Positions 34,239-41,368 of a stretch of DNA of 41,368 nucleotides are shown here, one piece after another. The notes beneath the pieces were generated by a model. That model did not search any database, was not told the origin of the DNA, and saw only the letters and a list, made by a program, of their open reading frames with translations. Source of the stretch: Elusimicrobiota bacterium (GTDB lineage Bacteria; Elusimicrobiota; Endomicrobiia; Endomicrobiales; Endomicrobiaceae); contig JAITSO010000057.1 of NCBI GenBank assembly GCA_031287735.1, forward strand, positions 1 through 41,368. The letters are read 5' to 3'. Position 1 is the first letter of the stretch. The number at the start of each line of letters is the position of its first letter. A program made the translations under genes and the position numbers.

Positions 34239-35464
34239 TTGTATCTCCTTATAATTAAAGAAGAGTTTGAACCGCCAAGTCCAAAACTGTTCTTTATAAA
34301 AATATTTACTTCTAATTTTTTAACGCCCGAAAAATGATTTACGCCTCCGCATTTTTCGTCTACATTTTCAAGATTTAAAGTTCCGGCAAAATTTTCTTTT
34401 TCCATCATTTTTAGAGCTGCTACCAATTCAATAATTCCGCTTGCCGCCATAGTATGGCCTAAATGTCCCTTAAAACTACTCACTAAAACTTTATCGCCAA
34501 AAATTTGCTTTATAGCTTCGCTTTCCTCGATGTCTCCAATAACAGTGCTTGTCGCGTGTGCACTTATAAAATCCACTTTGTCTGGTAAAATTTTGGCGTT
34601 TTCCAAAGCTGCTGACATGCAACGTTTTATGCTTTCTCTTGACGAGACAGAAATACTTCTTGTCTCCGTGCTGTTTGCAAAACCTATAATCTCACCGTAA
34701 ATTTTTGCATTTCTTTTTAAAGCGCTTTCTAAACTCTCTATAAATAAAATTCCCGCACCTTCTCCGCAAACTATACCGCCTCTGTTTTTATCAAATGGTC
34801 GTGATGCTTTTTGCGGCTCATCATTAAACTTTGTAACAGCAGCGTTTAAAGTGAAAAATTGACCCGTAAGCAACGGGTGCCATTCATCAGCTCCGCCACA
34901 TAAAACTTTTTGCATTAATCCATTGCTGATTGCAAGATATGCAAGACCTGCGTTTATTATTCCAGTTGAACAAGCAGTATTTAATCCAAAACAATCTATT
35001 TTTAACCCAAGACTTTGGGATATATTTAAAAGCAGTGAATGATTCATCGTCTGAAAAACATTTTCACTTGGTATCGTACCCATATTTTCGTTTTTATATT
35101 TTCCAACACCATCTACCCAAGCAGCATATGAAGAAGTAGTAGAGCCTAAGAACAAAGCTGTATCGTCAGTTGCCGTTTCAAATCCGGCAGTTTCTAAAGC
35201 TTCTTTTGCCGCAAAATAAGCAAATTTTGACATATCAGACATTGTTCGCAAATATTGTCTTGGAATGGAAGTAAAATCTATTTGCGGAACTCTAGAAGAA
35301 ACAAAGCTTGCGATATCTTTTCTATCTTTTAACTCATTGTCAACGCTAACGCCCGATTTGCCATCAAGAATGCTTTCCGTCAATACATCTGCTCCGCTAC
35401 CAAAAGGCGAGACTGTTCCCATGCCTGTTATTACCACTCTTTTTCCGTTTAATTTTGCTTGCAT
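34235..35464 (-). CDS. Beta-ketoacyl-ACP synthase (FabF-like)
   Basis: This 409-residue condensing enzyme extends acyl chains with malonyl-ACP. The catalytic set is complete: Cys165 in LNTACSTG, His303 in SAHATST, Lys332 and His337 in FKGHLGHTMAASG. GEGAG and the C-terminal NSFGLGGSN are also present. It resembles FabF but pairs only with an ACP gene. It could supply ordinary fatty acids or a special acyl product. The AGGA site is weak and somewhat distant. Confidence 0.9.
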   Translation of the reverse strand: MQAKLNGKRVVITGMGTVSPFGSGADVLTESILDGKSGVSVDNELKDRKDIASFVSSRVPQIDFTSIPRQYLRTMSDMSKFAYFAAKEALETAGFETATDDTALFLGSTTSSYAAWVDGVGKYKNENMGTIPSENVFQTMNHSLLLNISQSLGLKIDCFGLNTACSTGIINAGLAYLAISNGLMQKVLCGGADEWHPLLTGQFFTLNAAVTKFNDEPQKASRPFDKNRGGIVCGEGAGILFIESLESALKRNAKIYGEIIGFANSTETRSISVSSRESIKRCMSAALENAKILPDKVDFISAHATSTVIGDIEESEAIKQIFGDKVLVSSFKGHLGHTMAASGIIELVAALKMMEKENFAGTLNLENVDEKCGGVNHFSGVKKLEVNIFIKNSFGLGGSNSSLIIRRYK

Positions 35465-35555
35465 TTTTGACGAATCCTATTGACGATTCTGCACTACTTT
35501 CTTGAATAAAATAGCAGATTTCGTAAGCGACAAAATTGGCTTTTGATTGCAACTC

Positions 35556-36407
35556 TTATTTTAGCTGTTGACCATTGGAAAGATCTAATAATTCATTAGT
35601 GATTTTTTCTTGTCTAGATTTGTTGTAAACGTTTGTTAAAGCAGCAGTTATGTCATTGGCACTATCTTTTGCATTTTTCATAGACATCATTCTGGAAGCC
35701 TGTTCTGAAGCGTAAGCGTTCATTAATGCAGCATAAAGCTCAACTTCAAAATAATATGGAAGCAAATCTTTCAAAACTTGTTCGGGATTTGGTTCAAAAA
35801 GATAATCTACTTGCTTTTCTTTGGCATCTACAGAGTCACGCACTGGGAATATTTCATTAATAACAGCTTCTTGAGAAAGCATATTCCTAAACTCGGTATA
35901 AACAACAGCAACTTTTGTAACTTCACTTGTAGAAACATAAATTTTTTTAGCAATATCTATCATTGGGTACATATCTTCATATTTTGGAAAATTCGTTCCC
36001 ATAGCAAAAGAAGCCAAAACGTCGTAATTATGCTTTACCACACTTGAAATAGCTTTTTTTCCAACAACAACAACATAATCCTTTTCTTCTATAAAACCAA
36101 TTGCTTTTTTTAATAAATTTACTACAAGTCCCCCGCAAAGACCTTTATCTGGAGAAATTACATACACCAGCTTTCGTCCATCAACATGTCGTATAAATTT
36201 TTCGCTATTTTTTGAAAAACAGTCTCTGTCGGCAAGAATTCTGTGAAGCATCTTTTTAATTTTAATAGCGTACGGGTTGTGCTTTTCTACAGCATTTTGT
36301 GCTTTCTTTATTTTGGAAGCTGCTATCATTTCCATAGCCTTTGAAATTTGCGCGATGCTTTGTGATGTTTTGATTCTTTTTTTTAATTGCTGCAGGTTTT
36401 GAGCCAT
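35556..36407 (-). CDS. atpG: ATP synthase gamma subunit
   Basis: This 283-residue protein is the central rotor stalk of F1. The N-terminal helix KKRIKTSQSIAQISKAMEMIAASK, seen here in two pieces, and the C-terminal helix with ASEQASRMMSMKNAKDSA and LTNVYNKSRQEKIT are characteristic, as is SPDKGLCGGL. In most bacteria it lies between atpA and atpD. Here it stands alone between a ketoacyl synthase and a sensor kinase, so the operon has been split. Confidence 0.93.
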   Translation of the reverse strand: MAQNLQQLKKRIKTSQSIAQISKAMEMIAASKIKKAQNAVEKHNPYAIKIKKMLHRILADRDCFSKNSEKFIRHVDGRKLVYVISPDKGLCGGLVVNLLKKAIGFIEEKDYVVVVGKKAISSVVKHNYDVLASFAMGTNFPKYEDMYPMIDIAKKIYVSTSEVTKVAVVYTEFRNMLSQEAVINEIFPVRDSVDAKEKQVDYLFEPNPEQVLKDLLPYYFEVELYAALMNAYASEQASRMMSMKNAKDSANDITAALTNVYNKSRQEKITNELLDLSNGQQLK

Positions 36408-36554
36408 TTTATTTCATTCTCTCTTCACTAAACAACTTTAATATTATAGTTTTAAACAACAACGTCCACCGATTATACAATAAATTTTTTCTGCATCAAA
36501 ACGCTATGAATATTCACATATTGCGGCAGGACAACACACAAATATACAATTTGT

Positions 36555-38276
36555 TTAACCGAAAGGAATTCTAATAGAAACCTCTGTTCCTTTTGCGACT
36601 ACGCTTTCTATTTTTACAATGCCACTATGCAGTGCAACTATATGCTTTACTATTGAAAGTCCAAGTCCTGTTCCGCCTGTTTTGCGCGAACGTGATTTGT
36701 CTACTACGTAAAAGCGTTTGAAAACATGTGCAAGATGTTTTTTAGGGATACCTATTCCGCTGTCTTTGACTTCAATTACTAAATTATTACCTGAAATTCT
36801 TGCACAAACTCGCACATTTCCTTTTTCTGTATATCTCAACGAATTGCTTATCACATTAGATAACGCTTGTTCAAGTCTAAACTTATCCGCTTTTAAACTT
36901 ATATTTTTTTCTGTTTTAAATTCAAGCGCGATATTTTTATTTGCAGCTTTTTCTTTAAACAAAATTTTCATTTCATCAAATAAATCTGAGATATTAAATT
37001 CGCTTATATCTAAAATCTTTTTAGCTTCTAACTCAGACAATGTCAGTAGGTCATCTATTATGTTTGAGAGCCGCTCCACATTTCTATTTACCGTTTCAAG
37101 GTGAGCTTTAAATTCTTTTTTATCTTGTTCGTTTTCTAAAAGTTCCAAATATATTTTTATTAACGACAACGGAGTTTTGAGCTCATGAGAAACATTGCCT
37201 ATTAGATCTTTTTTAAAGTTTTCCAATATTTTTATATCGGTTATATCGTGGAAAACCACAACGTGTCCGCCGTTTTCTTTTAAATACGCAATTGTGCAAG
37301 AGAAATACTTGCTTGCATTTTCATATAAAAAAGATTCTTCCTGCGAGTAGTTTTCAATGCGATTTGCTAAAGTTTCATCTTTAAAAATCAACTTATAATG
37401 AGTTTTTTTATTTCCGTCAAAATCAAACTGTTTATCAAAAGTCTTGTTCGTCAACACTATCATTCCTTGTTTTTCAATAACCATAATCGCGTCTGAAACA
37501 GAAGCTATTATTTCATTTAATTCCTCTTTTCCAGAGCTAATTTGATGAAATAATTTTTGCATTTGGTCAGACATATCATTAAAAGTATCAGACAATTCGC
37601 CCAACTCGTCTTCTGACGTTACGTGCGTTTTTATATTGAAGTTGCCTAACGACAATTCTTTAAAAGCATTTGTCAATTCAAGCGTTTTTTTACCGACAGA
37701 ACGTGCAAGTATAAATGAGATTGCAATGGAAATGAGAAAGATGATAAACAAAATAAAATAATTTTTTGATATAAATTCGTAAGAAAAAACTGAAACATTT
37801 TTTACCGGCATACTAAGTCTTAAGACGGCGGCTTTATCATTGTTTTCGTAAATCGGCAAAGCCGTATACAATAAAATTTCATTTAAACTTTCACTTTTTC
37901 GCACAGAAGCACCGTAATTATTTTCTAAAGCGATTAGCACTTCGTCTCTATTTAAATGATTTTCCATTTCCAAAGGATTTTTAAAAGAATCAGCTAATAC
38001 TGATCCATCTTTGTTGATTAAAGTTATCCGAATCCCACTTTTTTTAATGCTTTCTTTTGCAAATTTATCAATTTCTGAAAAATTTTTATCTACATAATTT
38101 TGCGTGATATGATGTGAAAGAGTTTTGGCATTTAACGTAAGCATGTCTGTAAAAATTTTTAAATTATTTGTTTTTACGTTGTGGTTTGCCAAAATGACAA
38201 TCAAAATTCCTGCAAGAATAGTTTTTAAAAGATATGTAAAAAATAGCTTCACGAATAAACTTTTTCTACTTTTCAA
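36555..38276 (-). CDS. Sensor histidine kinase (PhoR/WalK-like)
   Basis: This 573-residue membrane kinase has a first span at about residues 10-30, an extracytoplasmic sensor region to about 170, and a second span at about 173-193. A HAMP linker (194-245), a PAS-like region (about 250-345), HisKA with His364 in NVSHELKTP, and HATPase_c with N-box NVISNSLRYTEKG, DSGIGIP and GGTGLGLSI follow. The start overlaps the response regulator by 11 bases. The signal is unknown, and no phosphate genes are nearby. Confidence 0.92.
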   Translation of the reverse strand: MKSRKSLFVKLFFTYLLKTILAGILIVILANHNVKTNNLKIFTDMLTLNAKTLSHHITQNYVDKNFSEIDKFAKESIKKSGIRITLINKDGSVLADSFKNPLEMENHLNRDEVLIALENNYGASVRKSESLNEILLYTALPIYENNDKAAVLRLSMPVKNVSVFSYEFISKNYFILFIIFLISIAISFILARSVGKKTLELTNAFKELSLGNFNIKTHVTSEDELGELSDTFNDMSDQMQKLFHQISSGKEELNEIIASVSDAIMVIEKQGMIVLTNKTFDKQFDFDGNKKTHYKLIFKDETLANRIENYSQEESFLYENASKYFSCTIAYLKENGGHVVVFHDITDIKILENFKKDLIGNVSHELKTPLSLIKIYLELLENEQDKKEFKAHLETVNRNVERLSNIIDDLLTLSELEAKKILDISEFNISDLFDEMKILFKEKAANKNIALEFKTEKNISLKADKFRLEQALSNVISNSLRYTEKGNVRVCARISGNNLVIEVKDSGIGIPKKHLAHVFKRFYVVDKSRSRKTGGTGLGLSIVKHIVALHSGIVKIESVVAKGTEVSIRIPFG

Positions 38277-38946
38277 ATTTATATCCGATTGTTCGTATAT
38301 TCTTAATAAATTTCCCAGCTTTGCCTAATTTTTCCCTGATATTTTTTATATGCAAATCTATAGTTCTATCTGTTACAATTTTATCTTCTCCCCAAAGATA
38401 ATTCAAAATAGAATCCCTTGAAAAAACTTTATTTTTATTTTTGAACAACAACTCGAACAGCTTGAATTCTGTAATCGTAAAGTCTATTTTTTTCCTGTAT
38501 GCAAAAACTTCCATTGCTTCTTTGTCAATGCTGATGTCTTTGTCATTAACATTATCTTGAATTTTGGAGTGCTTTATTTGTCGTCTAAAAATAACTTTAA
38601 TTCTCACAGCAAGTTCTTTTAAAGAAAACGGCTTTGTAATGTAATCATCAGCCCCAAGCTCCAATCCTAAAAGTTTATCAATTTCGTCTGATTTAGCACT
38701 TAGAAAAATTATAGGCGTGTATTCAAATTTTTTAGTTTTTCTAAGCTCTTTAGATATGTCAAATCCGTTCATGTCTGGAAGCATAATATCTAATATGAAG
38801 AAATCTGGTGTGCTTTTTTTTAGAAACTTAAACATATCGTTTGCACCAGTAAAACCTTTGAAATTATAGCCTTCTTTTTTAAGAGTTATCGCCAAACCTT
38901 TTAATATATCCTCTTCATCGTCTACAGCCACTATTAAATTTTGCAT
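38266..38946 (-). CDS. OmpR/PhoB-family response regulator
   Basis: This 226-residue regulator has a receiver domain with acidic pocket VDDEED, phosphorylation site Asp53 (ILDIMLPDMNG), LSAK and the KPF lysine. The C-terminal winged helix has LTEFKLFELLFKNKNK-type text (read as TITEFKLFELLF) and DRTIDLHIKNIREKLG. The start was set at the ATG at 38946 after GGAAGG; the open frame upstream adds 12 unrelated codons. It is the partner of the overlapping kinase. Confidence 0.92.
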   Translation of the reverse strand: MQNLIVAVDDEEDILKGLAITLKKEGYNFKGFTGANDMFKFLKKSTPDFFILDIMLPDMNGFDISKELRKTKKFEYTPIIFLSAKSDEIDKLLGLELGADDYITKPFSLKELAVRIKVIFRRQIKHSKIQDNVNDKDISIDKEAMEVFAYRKKIDFTITEFKLFELLFKNKNKVFSRDSILNYLWGEDKIVTDRTIDLHIKNIREKLGKAGKFIKNIRTIGYKFEK

Positions 38947-38993
38947 AAAAACACCTTCCACATTTTCTTTATTCCCGCTCATTTACCTTATTA

Positions 38994-39779
38994 TCAAGTA
39001 ACAGAAATTTCACAGAAATCACTATTTTCTTTTAGGGTTAAATTGAGTTCAAAAAGTTCAGATAAATTTTTACTTGTCCATATTTCTTTTCTATTTCCAT
39101 CTTTAATTATTCTCCCATTTTTAAAAAACACGAATCTGTCTATTTCAGGAATAATGTCTGAGACAAAATGTGTGACAAGAATTATTTTTGTGCCTTTTGC
39201 GGCAATTTGCCGCATAGTGTTATGCAATTTTATTTGAGCAGCAATATCTAAACTGTTCGAAGGTTCATCTAAAAGCAAAATTTTTGGGTTGTTTACAAGA
39301 GCACGGGCTATCAAAAACCTACGAACTTCACCTGAAGACATAGTCGGAATAACCCTATCTTTTAAATGCCAAACATCTAAAAATTTTATAACTTCTTCTG
39401 ACTTTTTCAACATGCATTCAGAAATTATGTGGTTTCTTGATATTCCAATACTTGAAAAAAACCCTGAAAGAACAGTTTCAAACCCACTTATTTCATTGTA
39501 AAATTCATACTGCAGTTCATTAGTTACAATCCCAAGCATGCTTCTCAATTGCCAAATATCCCATCTATCTTTATCAAACAAACGATAAATTGATTTATTA
39601 CTTACCCATGACGGGTAAATTTTACGCATAATTAGTTTTATTAGAGTGGATTTTCCAGAACCATTAGCACCAAGTATGGCGGTATTTTCGCAAAATTTTA
39701 TATTAAGCGAGATGTCGTCTAAAATTTTCCGTTCGCTTCTTATGACGGAAATATTCTTAAATTCAATAAAATTTTCCAT
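38994..39779 (-). CDS. ABC transporter ATP-binding protein (ModF/YlmA-like)
   Basis: This 261-residue ATPase has Walker A GANGSGKS (37-44), signature MSSGEVRR (147-154) in place of LSGGQ, Walker B ILLLDEP (167-173) and the H-loop VTHF. The SSGEVRR variant is usual in the ModF/YlmA-type group. No permease or binding-protein gene lies near, so the transport role is unproven. The frame reads 16 codons further upstream, across the end of the DJ-1 gene, but ATG 39779 fits the family start. Confidence 0.87.
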   Translation of the reverse strand: MENFIEFKNISVIRSERKILDDISLNIKFCENTAILGANGSGKSTLIKLIMRKIYPSWVSNKSIYRLFDKDRWDIWQLRSMLGIVTNELQYEFYNEISGFETVLSGFFSSIGISRNHIISECMLKKSEEVIKFLDVWHLKDRVIPTMSSGEVRRFLIARALVNNPKILLLDEPSNSLDIAAQIKLHNTMRQIAAKGTKIILVTHFVSDIIPEIDRFVFFKNGRIIKDGNRKEIWTSKNLSELFELNLTLKENSDFCEISVT

Positions 39780-39789
39780 TTTTTTACCA

Positions 39790-40353
39790 CTATTTGAGCA
39801 AGACAGCTTGAGATATTTTATCTGCAACTTCCTTTCCTGAAAGTTTTTCTACGATGGCGATGGCAAACTCAGCGCTGGTTCCTGCAGCACGAGCCGTAAT
39901 TAAATTCCCATCTGCCACAACTCTTTTCAAACTATAACTTGCCTTTTTGACTGACTTTTCCATCTCAGGGTAACAAGTAAAAATTTTCCCGTCCAAAATG
40001 CCTTTAGCATCAAGAACCACAGCTGGCGAAGCACAAATAGCAGCAATAAGCTTCCCTGAAAGGTTCGCTTCTTTTAAAACATCGTCTAAAATTCCATTTT
40101 GCGATAAATTTTGTGCACCTTTCATTCCGCCTGGCAAAACAAAAACGTCAGCAGCTTGAAATTCTTTTCGATCAATTTGCTCAAGAATTCTATCTGCCAA
40201 AACTGTGATTTTATGAGAACCATGCACTGCTTCTTTACCGTTTATAGAAACTGTAATAGTTTCTATATCAGCACGGCGCAAGTAGTCTACAGGCGTAAGT
40301 GCCTCTACTTCTTCAAACCCATCAGCTAAAAATACAAATGCTTTTTTTGACAT
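39790..40353 (-). CDS. DJ-1/PfpI family protein (YajL-like)
   Basis: This 187-residue protein of the DJ-1 superfamily has Glu at 14-15 (DGFEEVEALTPVD) and the nucleophile-elbow Cys107 in AAICASPAVV, with LPGG and the ITARAAGTSAEFA ending. Family members act as glyoxalase/deglycase-like enzymes or oxidative-stress chaperones; the activity here is not determined. The ATG at 40353 lies seven bases after AGGAGA, while a GTG two codons upstream is too close to that site. It is probably the first gene of the run to the sensor kinase. Confidence 0.9.
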   Translation of the reverse strand: MSKKAFVFLADGFEEVEALTPVDYLRRADIETITVSINGKEAVHGSHKITVLADRILEQIDRKEFQAADVFVLPGGMKGAQNLSQNGILDDVLKEANLSGKLIAAICASPAVVLDAKGILDGKIFTCYPEMEKSVKKASYSLKRVVADGNLITARAAGTSAEFAIAIVEKLSGKEVADKISQAVLLK

Positions 40354-40407
40354 GGACACATCTCCTTTTTAAAACTTGGTAGCAAATTGAAATCTCAAAC
40401 AGACAAA

Positions 40408-40436
40408 ATTTTACTTATTACGTAGATATTTACCAA
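40408..40436 (-). promoter_or_regulatory. Possible promoter for the DJ-1/ABC/two-component run
   Basis: On the minus strand TTGGTA (40436-40431) and TAAAAT (40413-40408) are separated by 17 bases, about 55 bases before the DJ-1 family start. This is a fair sigma-70-like pair in AT-rich DNA and remains a pattern match only. Confidence 0.35.
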
Positions 40437-40584
40437 ATATATTTTATATCTTACTCCACAGTTACCGAACACAAATGTTCCGGCTTACTGAAAAACGAGA
40501 ATTCTTGACCTGCTTTATTTTTAGTTTGCATCAAAAAATTGAGTAATTTTTTAGGTTTTAAAGCTACTGCACTTATACTTTAGA

Positions 40585-40640
40585 AAAGTGGGAATTGCAA
40601 CCTCCTATTTGCAAACGACTCGCTTTAAAAATGGAGGAAT
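40585..40640. repeat. Repeat copy (GTGGGAATTGCAACCTCC type)
   Basis: AAGTGGGAATTGCAACCTCC, then TTTGCAAACGACTCGCTTTA, matches 41063-41104 (GGTGGAATTGCAACCTCC, then TTTGCAGTTGACCTGCTTTA). The match is long enough to be a shared element rather than chance. Confidence 0.6.
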
Positions 40641-40807
40641 TAAGTACGATCACGCCAACTGGAAAAAAGTAATTTACAGTTCACAACTCTCTTTAGTATA
40701 TATCGGATAACGTCTACCTACAAAAATTGGAATCAACAACAAAGACTCTAATAAAGATGACCACTAAAATTCCAACGTTTGCCTACGAATGACGGTGAGT
40801 TGCTTTT

Positions 40808-40909
40808 AATTCCAGCTTTGGAGCCGGTGTTTGTAATTCCCACTTCTTAGGTGGTGTGCTGGTTTGCTGTAAATTCCAGCTTTTCTAAAGGGTGTACACG
40901 GTGTTGCCG
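40808..40909. repeat. Three degenerate half-copies of the palindromic repeat
   Basis: Three short units begin TAATTCCAGCTTTGG (40808), TAATTCCCACTTCTTAGG (40834) and TAAATTCCAGCTTTTCTAAAGGG (40870). They are about 26-40 bases apart and lead into the full copy at 40911. They look like eroded versions of the same left end. Confidence 0.55.
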
Positions 40910-40910
40910 T

Positions 40911-40962
40911 AAATTCCCACTTTTTTAAAGGGGGTGTCGGCTGAAAGCCGTCGGGGGTTTAA
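40911..40962 (+). repeat. Palindromic repeat, full copy 1
   Basis: AAATTCCCACTTTTTTAAAG, then GGGGTGTCGGCTGAAAGCCG and TCGGGGGTTTAA. The core CGGCT-GAA-AGCCG is a perfect hairpin. It is much richer in G+C than the surrounding DNA. Confidence 0.7.
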
Positions 40963-41019
40963 GACGTCTGGATTTAATTTTTAAGTAAATTTATATGCGA
41001 GTTGGGTAAATTTTAAAGT

Positions 41020-41073
41020 TTTAAAACCCCCGGCCAGCTGGTGCTTGCCACCCCATTTAAAAAAGGTGGAATT
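41020..41073 (-). repeat. Palindromic repeat, full copy 2 (inverted)
   Basis: Its reverse complement matches copies 1 and 3: AATTCCACC, then TTTTTTAAATGGGGTGG, a central GGC-rich part, and CCGGGGGTTTTAAA. Copies 1 and 2 face each other 57 bases apart and could fold into one large cruciform. Confidence 0.68.
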
Positions 41074-41141
41074 GCAACCTCCTTTTTGCAGTTGACCTGC
41101 TTTAGGAAAGAAAAGTTAGCTTTAATTCCACCTTTTTAAAG
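41061..41141. repeat. Element with GGTGGAATT/AATTCCACC ends
   Basis: AAAAGGTGGAATT (41061-41073) and AATTCCACCTTTTT (about 41124-41137) are inverted ends of a ~75-base segment whose left part repeats 40585-40625. The layout is that of a small non-autonomous element or a pair of repeat ends. Confidence 0.5.
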
Positions 41142-41166
41142 ACCAGTCTAGCAGCTGAATTGTCTT

Positions 41167-41222
41167 TAATTTCCACTTTTTTAAAGGGGGTGGGCGCCAA
41201 CGGCGGCCGGGGGGTTTAAAAC
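41167..41222 (+). repeat. Palindromic repeat, full copy 3
   Basis: TAATTTCCACTTTTTTAAAG, then GGGGTGGGCGCC, AAC, GGCGGCC and GGGGGGTTTAAAAC. It has the same ends as copy 1 but a different GC-rich centre, so the hairpin is kept while its sequence changes. Confidence 0.7.
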
Positions 41223-41290
41223 CTAAAAATTCACCAAATATCAATAAAACCAGCGACGCTAATCGAAATAAACAAAAATCCACTAAAAAA

Positions 41291-41368
41291 CTACCGGCTC
41301 TGTTCTACAACACCATTTATTTTTAATTTTACCGTTTCTATATTTTCTAACCCATCATTATCAACAAC
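41291..41368 (-). CDS. Possible 3' end of an unidentified gene (partial)
   Basis: The minus strand is open from the window edge for 25 codons and ends in TAG at 41293-41291. It reads VVDNDGLENIETVKLKINGV and VEQSR. The text is protein-like (DNDG-type turn followed by a beta strand), as in extracellular repeat proteins. It is too short to assign or to prove coding. Confidence 0.4.
   Translation of the reverse strand, partial: VVDNDGLENIETVKLKINGVVEQSR

Larger units (their letters stand above)
40354..41290. other. Gene-free region of about 0.94 kb containing repeats
   Basis: No coding frame here is supported. The left half is AT-rich and carries the putative DJ-1 promoter. From about 40585 the DNA contains several related, GC-rich repeat units in both orientations, listed separately. 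Confidence 0.6.

Noticed and set aside
40800-41222. CRISPR array
   Set aside because: Units vary in sequence, occur in both orientations and are not evenly spaced; no cas genes are present.

Overview
The window is AT-rich bacterial chromosome, read from the 3' end of tuf to an AT-rich repeat region. Single-copy housekeeping genes cover most of it (translation, transcription factors, peptidoglycan, amino acid and cofactor synthesis). Several features suggest a reduced, decaying, host-associated genome: broken classical gene clusters, frameshifted genes, decayed gene remnants, poly-A tracts and a dense restriction-modification (RM) island. My best guess is the Elusimicrobiota, Endomicrobium-like termite-gut symbionts. 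This is an inference from overall character and gene order; no rRNA marker is present.

Left third (1-10.7 kb, + strand): tuf end, rpmG, tRNA-Trp, secE, nusG, rplK, a small tautomerase gene, rplA, then directly rimP-nusA-infB, mraY and murD. The usual rplJ-rplL-rpoB-rpoC genes do not follow rplA. infB is split into two overlapping reading frames at a run of nine A. After murD comes a terminator and about 0.5 kb without genes, then a two-repeat, lysine-tailed small protein.

Middle (10.7-25.6 kb, mostly - strand): panC-nadB-lipA with a GDT1-type transporter, an RNase H protein and a CcdA-like protein; a stomatin/NfeD pair; TatD on the + strand; then leuS-proB-mechanosensitive channel-argB-alr.

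RM island (25.7-33.3 kb, - strand): four adjacent RM systems. From right to left these are a HindIII-type pair, a TSPPY-methylase/endonuclease pair whose endonuclease has an N-terminal frameshift, a D12 methylase/endonuclease pair, and a D12 methylase preceded by a wrecked endonuclease. A decayed copy of the first ~25 codons of leuS and its ribosome-binding site lies inside the island at 29.03-29.13 kb. The intact leuS start lies at its left edge, so two of the systems are bracketed by a ~90 bp direct duplication. Methylase genes are intact throughout, while two of the four endonuclease genes are damaged.

Right part (33.4-41.4 kb, - strand): decayed coding remnants, an acyl carrier protein/ketoacyl synthase pair, a lone atpG, a PhoR/PhoB-like two-component system, an ABC ATPase and a DJ-1 family protein. 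The last kilobase carries no complete gene. It holds a cluster of GC-rich palindromic repeats in both orientations, and the last 78 bases may be the 3' end of another minus-strand gene.
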